The translations under genes and the position numbers were made by a program. Of a stretch of DNA of 64,000 nucleotides, positions 59,938 through 64,000 are shown in pieces. Source of the stretch: Leadbetterella sp040829825. Lineage in GTDB: Bacteria > Bacteroidota > Bacteroidia > Cytophagales > Spirosomataceae. The notes beneath the pieces are model-generated. The model saw nothing but the letters and a program-made list of their open reading frames with translations, was not told where the DNA came from and searched no databases. The stretch is taken from assembly GCF_040829825.1 (NCBI RefSeq), contig NZ_JBFOLH010000014.1; one strand, 5' to 3'. Every line of letters starts with the position of its first letter. Within the stretch, counting starts at the first letter, position 1.

Positions 59938-61881
59938 TTAGTTAGCCGCCACAATTAACCGCAGCTTCGCATTCAGCTCTTTGAGCTCGGCTTCGCTCTT
60001 ATCGATCTTCTTCTGGTATTCAGCCCTGAGCTTATCCGCATTTTTTGAATAGCCGAAAAACTCCAGGTTATTTTTGGTGAGCGTAATTTCGTCTTCCAGG
60101 CTCTTGATCTTCCTGCGGATCTCGCTTTCCGTTTTGTTCAGGTTTCCACCTGACTTCAACACCACTTCGGCCTCGTTCTGCATCATCAGCTTGTCTTTTT
60201 CCGACTTCTCGATTCCGCTGGCTGATTTCACATACGAGTTAATGGCTTTGATGAACCGGTCCTGGATCGACTTCATGTCCTTACGGGGTACAAAGCCGAT
60301 GGCATTAAAGCTCTTTTTGAATTCGGGAAGCCGGTTCAGGTTGGTTTCGCCGCCGGCCACCAGCTTGTCAATTTCCTCGCAAATGGCGATTTTAGCTGCC
60401 AGGTTCTTGTCGTATTCCGAATCCTGGGCCTTGCTTTCATCCCGTTTGTGGTTAAAATAGGTATCGCATACCGACTTAAATTCCTCAAACAGGCTGTCTT
60501 TATACTTTTCAGGCACATGCCCGATGGTCTTCCATTTTTTCTGGAGATCAATGATCTTGTTGGTATGCGGTGCCGAGTAGTCTCCCGTTTCAAGAATGGC
60601 TTTTGCCTGCTGCACCAACTCGCTTTTGGCTTTGTAGTTGGCCTCGCGCTTGGCTTCCAGCCGGGCAAAAAACTCGCTCTTGTGCTTGAAGAACTGCTTG
60701 AGCGTGCTCCAGAAGTTTTTGCTGACTTCTTTTCCTTTCTCGCGCGGCATGCCGCCTTTTATGGCATTCCACTGGTCCTGGATGGCCTGTACTTCCTTTG
60801 TTTTTGCATTCCATTCGTTGATGGAGTCGCTGTTAAAGGTAAGGTACGTCTGCAGGTTGGCCAGCAGCTGGCTTTTGGCTTTCAATACTTCTTCCGACAG
60901 CTCCGAGCTTTCTTTCTGCAGCTCCCGTTTCTTGTCGTAAATCACATCAAATGCCTTTTTCAGGCGCTCCCAGAGGGCATCCTGCTCCTCGCGGGGCCCC
61001 GGGCCGATGTGCTTGTACTCCTGCAGCAGCTCATTGGCTTTCTTCAGGGTTACGTTGTTGATGGGCGTGGTTTCCAGTGACTGCGCCACCTCTTCAATTT
61101 TGATCACCACAGCCTCTTTGGCCTCAATATTTTTCTTCCTGTCAAGGTCTTTCAGCTCATTCTGGATGCTCCGGATGTCGAAATACCGGTCTACCAGCGC
61201 ATTATATGCCGACCACAGCGAGCCGTTATGCGGTGAGTTGATATTCCCGGCGTTTTTCCACTCGGTCTGCAGGCTTTTGAAGGCCTCCCAGTTATTTTTC
61301 GATTCGCCGCGTTCTTCGGTATCCACTATTTCGCGGAGCCGCTGCAGCAGCCTGGTTTTTATTTCGAAGTAATCTTCTTTCTCTCTTTCCAGCTTCTGGA
61401 AGAAGGCCTGCCGCTTTTCGCGGATCTGGATCATGATGCCTTCAAAGCGGATCGAGTAATTATCGTTCCGGAACTCGAAGCCTTCGTCCGATCCGTTTTC
61501 GGCGATATAGCTTTCCAGGGCTTCATTCTTCTCCTGCTGGTGAATTTCATCAAAAGCACCGCGCACCACTTTCAGCGCGTTATCAATGTTTTTCACATCG
61601 GCTACCGAGAGGGTCCGTGCGTTCATGGCTTCCAGCAAACGGTCGGCCAGGTCAACGAAGTCTTTTTTCGAATAGTTGGAAAAGTCTTCGTCAAATTCAA
61701 GCATAGACTCGGATTCTTCCACCATTTCTTCAAAAGCTTCAAGGTCTGCAGACGTGCCTTTCCCTTCAACAGGCTTCTCTGCCGTATCCGGCGTCGGAGA
61801 AGCGGACTGTTCCGCAGGTACTTCAGAAACTTTGTCATTTTTACCTTCCATGTTGCCCGGTTCTAAACTTGACTCGCTCAT
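59938..61881 (-). CDS. DUF349 domain-containing coiled-coil protein
   Basis: About 647 residues from MSESSLEPGNMEGKNDK. A Ser/Pro/Glu-rich disordered N-terminus (to ~100) is followed by several DUF349 repeats, each a helical unit with a conserved Trp and a K/E-rich stretch (SLQTEWKNAGNINSPHNGSLWSAYNALVDRYF; KEVQAIQDQWNAIKGG; KKWKTIGHVPEKYKDSLFEEFKSV; FKKSFNAIGFVPRKDMKSIQDRF). The C-terminus is a coiled coil (DEITLTKNNLEFFGY). Cytoplasmic; function unproven, although DUF349 proteins bind RNA/ribosomal complexes in some reports. A TTG further upstream is rejected, since it falls in the promoter. Confidence 0.9.
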   Translation of the reverse strand: MSESSLEPGNMEGKNDKVSEVPAEQSASPTPDTAEKPVEGKGTSADLEAFEEMVEESESMLEFDEDFSNYSKKDFVDLADRLLEAMNARTLSVADVKNIDNALKVVRGAFDEIHQQEKNEALESYIAENGSDEGFEFRNDNYSIRFEGIMIQIREKRQAFFQKLEREKEDYFEIKTRLLQRLREIVDTEERGESKNNWEAFKSLQTEWKNAGNINSPHNGSLWSAYNALVDRYFDIRSIQNELKDLDRKKNIEAKEAVVIKIEEVAQSLETTPINNVTLKKANELLQEYKHIGPGPREEQDALWERLKKAFDVIYDKKRELQKESSELSEEVLKAKSQLLANLQTYLTFNSDSINEWNAKTKEVQAIQDQWNAIKGGMPREKGKEVSKNFWSTLKQFFKHKSEFFARLEAKREANYKAKSELVQQAKAILETGDYSAPHTNKIIDLQKKWKTIGHVPEKYKDSLFEEFKSVCDTYFNHKRDESKAQDSEYDKNLAAKIAICEEIDKLVAGGETNLNRLPEFKKSFNAIGFVPRKDMKSIQDRFIKAINSYVKSASGIEKSEKDKLMMQNEAEVVLKSGGNLNKTESEIRRKIKSLEDEITLTKNNLEFFGYSKNADKLRAEYQKKIDKSEAELKELNAKLRLIVAAN

Positions 61882-61898
61882 TAATCGAAATTGATAAT

Positions 61899-61906
61899 TA
61901 CTTTTG
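61899..61906 (+). promoter_or_regulatory. pdxH -7 box TACTTTTG
   Basis: Exact TAnnTTTG match, 40 bp upstream of the pdxH ATG; it interleaves with the divergent DUF349 promoter. Confidence 0.5.
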
Positions 61907-61914
61907 TGAAAAAG

Positions 61915-61922
61915 CAAAATTA
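61915..61922 (-). promoter_or_regulatory. DUF349-gene -7 box TAATTTTG
   Basis: Exact TAnnTTTG match on the minus strand, 33 bp upstream of the chosen ATG; transcripts of the two divergent genes would overlap. Confidence 0.5.
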
Positions 61923-61946
61923 ATAATAATATTCAAACACCTTTCC

Positions 61947-62591
61947 ATGAACGGCAAAGATATTTCAAATCTTCGGATACATTATGAAAAATCCGAACTC
62001 TCTGAGGTGAATGCACCGGCTTCTCCCTTTGATCTCTTCCATACCTGGTTTGCAGAGGCCCTTGAAGGGGGGATCCGCGAACCCAACGCCATGGTTTTGT
62101 CTACCGTTCAGAACCACCGGCCACATGCCCGTGTGGTGCTGCTCAAAGGCGCCACGGCAGAAGGTTTTGAGTTTTACACGAATTATAACAGCAGCAAAGG
62201 CATCCAGCTGGCGGAGAACCCTTATGCCGCCCTGACTTTTTTTTATGATTTCATGGAGCGGCAGATCCGGGTAGAAGGCATGGTGCACAAGCTTACCGCC
62301 GGGCAGTCGGACCAGTATTTTCACTCGCGCCCGCGGGGCAGCCAGATAGGCGCCTGGGTAAGCCATCAGAGCCAGCCCATTGCGTCGCAGCAGGTACTGG
62401 AGGAACAGCAGAAATTTTACGAGGAAAAGTTCAGGGACCTGCCCGTTATTCCCCGGCCCGAACACTGGGGCGGCTATATTTTAGAACCCGGATCCATTGA
62501 ATTCTGGCAAGGCAGGCCTAACCGGCTGCATGACCGGCTGCTGTATGTGAGGGAAGGGAATGCGTGGGGGATTTCGAGGCTCTCACCGTGA
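61947..62591 (+). CDS. pdxH: pyridoxamine 5'-phosphate oxidase
   Basis: 214 residues from MNGKDISNLRIHYEKSELSE. It oxidises pyridoxine/pyridoxamine 5'-phosphate to PLP using FMN. Family motifs: LHYEKSEL-type start, PNAMVLSTVQNHRPHARVVLLKG (FMN), FYTNYNSSKGIQLAENPYAALTFFY, RPRGSQIGAWVSHQSQPI, and the PLP-binding C-terminus WQGRPNRLHDRLLY. It uses the ATG at 61947 after the promoter box. It converges on the OstA-like gene across an intergenic repeat. Confidence 0.96.
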   Translation: MNGKDISNLRIHYEKSELSEVNAPASPFDLFHTWFAEALEGGIREPNAMVLSTVQNHRPHARVVLLKGATAEGFEFYTNYNSSKGIQLAENPYAALTFFYDFMERQIRVEGMVHKLTAGQSDQYFHSRPRGSQIGAWVSHQSQPIASQQVLEEQQKFYEEKFRDLPVIPRPEHWGGYILEPGSIEFWQGRPNRLHDRLLYVREGNAWGISRLSP

Positions 62592-62593
62592 AT

Positions 62594-62703
62594 TTAAGTG
62601 AAAAGTGAAAAGTGAAAAACTAAAAGTTGCGGTACATTAGTATTTCATATGAAAGAATGCTCCGCAACTTTTCACTTTTAACTTTTCACTTTTAGTTTTT
62701 AAC
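62594..62703. repeat. AAAAGTGAAAAACTA-type intergenic repeat at convergent gene ends
   Basis: An A/G-rich left arm (AGTGAAAAGTGAAAAACTAA, 62594-62632) faces a T/C-rich right arm (AACTTTTCACTTTTAACTTTTC, 62662-62703), giving a long imperfect hairpin. The left part AAAAGTGAAAAACTAAAAGT...GCGG.ACATT.AGTATTT.ATATG matches the element at 19457-19507 with few differences. The OstA-like stop codon (62692-62694) is inside the right arm. Confidence 0.85.
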
Positions 62704-64000
62704 TTCCTCCTCCTGTTTCATAAAGCTTTCTGCAGCGCCTTCCAGCAGCTTCCCGTGCTTCAGCCCCATTATACTCTCGCGGCTCGGTTTTTCGGCAATT
62801 CGGTAGTTGAAGTCTTCAAAGCGCGATTCTGCCTGGGTGATCTCGCCGGGAGGAACCAGCCGGGAGTCTACATCGCCGTAGAAGTAAATGTCTTCCAGCT
62901 CATCGTTGGCAAAAATGAATTTCATGGAAGAGCATTGCGACAGGTCAAGCCCCACTATTTTGTTTTTTTCATCCAGGATAAAGTACTTGGATTCTGCATT
63001 TCCGTAAATATGAATCTGCTCCAGGCGCGAGCTGTCAGTAAAGTAGGCATTCATGTTCCGCCCTTTGATCTGGTTGAAATTAAGCAGGCTATCCTGTTCA
63101 ATAATAAAGCTGTTTCGCGTCATTTCCATCCTGTTTATCCGGTTATTCTTCATGAAAACATCGATAGAATCGGCTTTCAGCTGGCTTCGCCTGTGCCACA
63201 GCACGGGCTCTTTGTAATACCCTACCGTTGAATCTATGGCATTATAGATCAGCGAATCCGATATGCTCTGCATATCGGTCCGGTAGACCTTCACTTTTCC
63301 CGTAACAATGATAAACTGCACGTCTTCACGCCCGGGCTCTTTTTTCGGAGCAGGCCGCACCGTATCGGCTGGCATCCCTACTGAATCTGCCGCGATCCGG
63401 GGCTTTTCAACGATACGCAGCGAATCTCCTGCTATCAGCGCCGTTTCGTTCCGTGAAATATACTGCGTAATGGTAGAGCCGTTGATTTTGGTGATGCCCT
63501 GGCTGCCTACCCGTATCCCCTCATCGCCCACGGTGATCAGGCTGTCGGTTTTTGACACAAAAACCACGTTGCCCCGGGCCCAGCCAAAGTCGCTTTGGCT
63601 GTCGTAGTTAAGCGTATCGCCCATCAGGATATACTTTTCGTTATCCACCGTTGACCGGCCGCTGAAATACGACTCCCGGGTCTGGATATTGTACCATCCG
63701 CGTTCAGCAGTTAAATTGCCTTTTTCTCCCCTGATAGTGGTAAACGCCTTAAAAATGGCCTTTTTGGCATGGGTATCGTAGTCCATTGAATCGGTACACA
63801 CCACAAAGTCGGGGTGCATGACCTCCACATCACCGATGTAGTTGAAGTACTTGGTGCTGGTGTTGTAATACCCGGTATTGCTGGTCAGCCGGCTGGAATC
63901 CTGCATGATCTCGCCGGGCACAGGGTAATAGGCCATGCCGCTGGCCATGTTGTAGATGATCTTCCGGGTACGCAGGGTTACTTTTTTATCCCGTAGCACC
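62692..64000 (-). CDS. OstA-like LPS-transport-related protein (C-terminal part)
   Basis: 436 codons are inside the window; the frame is open to the right edge, so the start and any signal peptide are missing. Repeated beta-jelly-roll strands (YDTHAKKAIFKAFTTIRGEKGNLTAERGWYN, YILMGDTLNYDSQSDFGWARGNVVF, INGSTITQYISRNETALIAGDSLRI, VDVFMKNNRINRM-like) resemble LptA/LptD N-terminal OstA repeats. Bacteroidota carry this OstA-like protein for LPS export. The C-terminus is Glu/Lys-rich (MKQEEEVKN) and encoded within the intergenic repeat. No LptD barrel is present after it, so it is a periplasmic bridge-type component. Confidence 0.82.
   Translation of the reverse strand, partial: VLRDKKVTLRTRKIIYNMASGMAYYPVPGEIMQDSSRLTSNTGYYNTSTKYFNYIGDVEVMHPDFVVCTDSMDYDTHAKKAIFKAFTTIRGEKGNLTAERGWYNIQTRESYFSGRSTVDNEKYILMGDTLNYDSQSDFGWARGNVVFVSKTDSLITVGDEGIRVGSQGITKINGSTITQYISRNETALIAGDSLRIVEKPRIAADSVGMPADTVRPAPKKEPGREDVQFIIVTGKVKVYRTDMQSISDSLIYNAIDSTVGYYKEPVLWHRRSQLKADSIDVFMKNNRINRMEMTRNSFIIEQDSLLNFNQIKGRNMNAYFTDSSRLEQIHIYGNAESKYFILDEKNKIVGLDLSQCSSMKFIFANDELEDIYFYGDVDSRLVPPGEITQAESRFEDFNYRIAEKPSRESIMGLKHGKLLEGAAESFMKQEEEVKN

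Noticed and set aside
1..64000. Prophage or insertion sequence
   Set aside because: No transposase, integrase, phage structural gene or typical terminal repeats were found.

Overview
The window looks like chromosomal DNA of a Bacteroidota bacterium, most likely of the Cytophagales or a related order; the genus cannot be read from the sequence. The evidence is a SusC/SusD pair behind an ECF sigma/FecR pair, many Bacteroidota-typical families (DUF5916, DUF4403, GH92, PafA, OstA-like, DUF11 surface protein), and start sites repeatedly preceded by TAnnTTTG, the Bacteroidota -7 promoter element, instead of a clear Shine-Dalgarno sequence. Base composition is about half G+C by eye, apart from AT-rich islands (the zeta-like cassette at 9.4-10.4 kb, hicAB at 41.7-42.3 kb and several intergenic repeats).

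Layout. 0-9.4 kb: a secreted tricorn-type S41 peptidase, a divergent CocE-type hydrolase and purL. 9.4-16 kb: an AT-rich zeta-toxin-like kinase with a small partner gene, a small outer-membrane barrel, a large repeat-bearing DUF11 surface protein and thiL. 16-22 kb: a possible small RNA, pdhB, a periplasmic thioredoxin, an M20 amidohydrolase and an nspC-M23 peptidase-nth operon. 22-31 kb: a cation/proton antiporter, nagA, small housekeeping genes, ribE, a PASTA protein with a rhodanese, a barrel protein, a DUF4403 lipoprotein and OsmC. 31-36.9 kb: rpmB, an mgtE-dtd operon, an AT-rich palindromic repeat region, and an esterase-GH92 operon. 37-42.3 kb: a DUF5916 protein, a DPP IV-like peptidase and a hicAB toxin-antitoxin pair with a long palindromic operator.

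42.5-51.4 kb holds the most coherent accessory locus: ECF sigma factor, FecR anti-sigma, SusC, SusD and a PafA-type alkaline phosphatase. It looks like a signal-controlled outer-membrane uptake system for a phosphorylated compound. 51.5-64 kb: an NTF2-like protein, a YwbE protein, a complete TolC / adaptor / permease / ATPase export operon, an Ldh2-type dehydrogenase, a class I amidotransferase-like hydrolase, a threonine-aldolase-like PLP enzyme, tRNA-Thr(UGU), a DUF349 protein, pdxH and the C-terminal part of an OstA-like protein that runs off the right edge.

Gene ends are often marked by intergenic repeats. Two dispersed families occur twice each (GCAGATG-type at 17.6 and 30.6 kb; AAAAGTGAAAAACTA-type at 19.5 and 62.6 kb), and several stop codons lie inside them. 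No transposase, prophage, CRISPR array, rRNA operon or replication origin was seen. Many of the longest possible reading frames start inside their own promoter, so I moved those starts to the first ATG after the TAnnTTTG box or in front of the signal peptide. The gene functions rest on recognised motifs; promoters, repeats and the small RNA are readings by eye.
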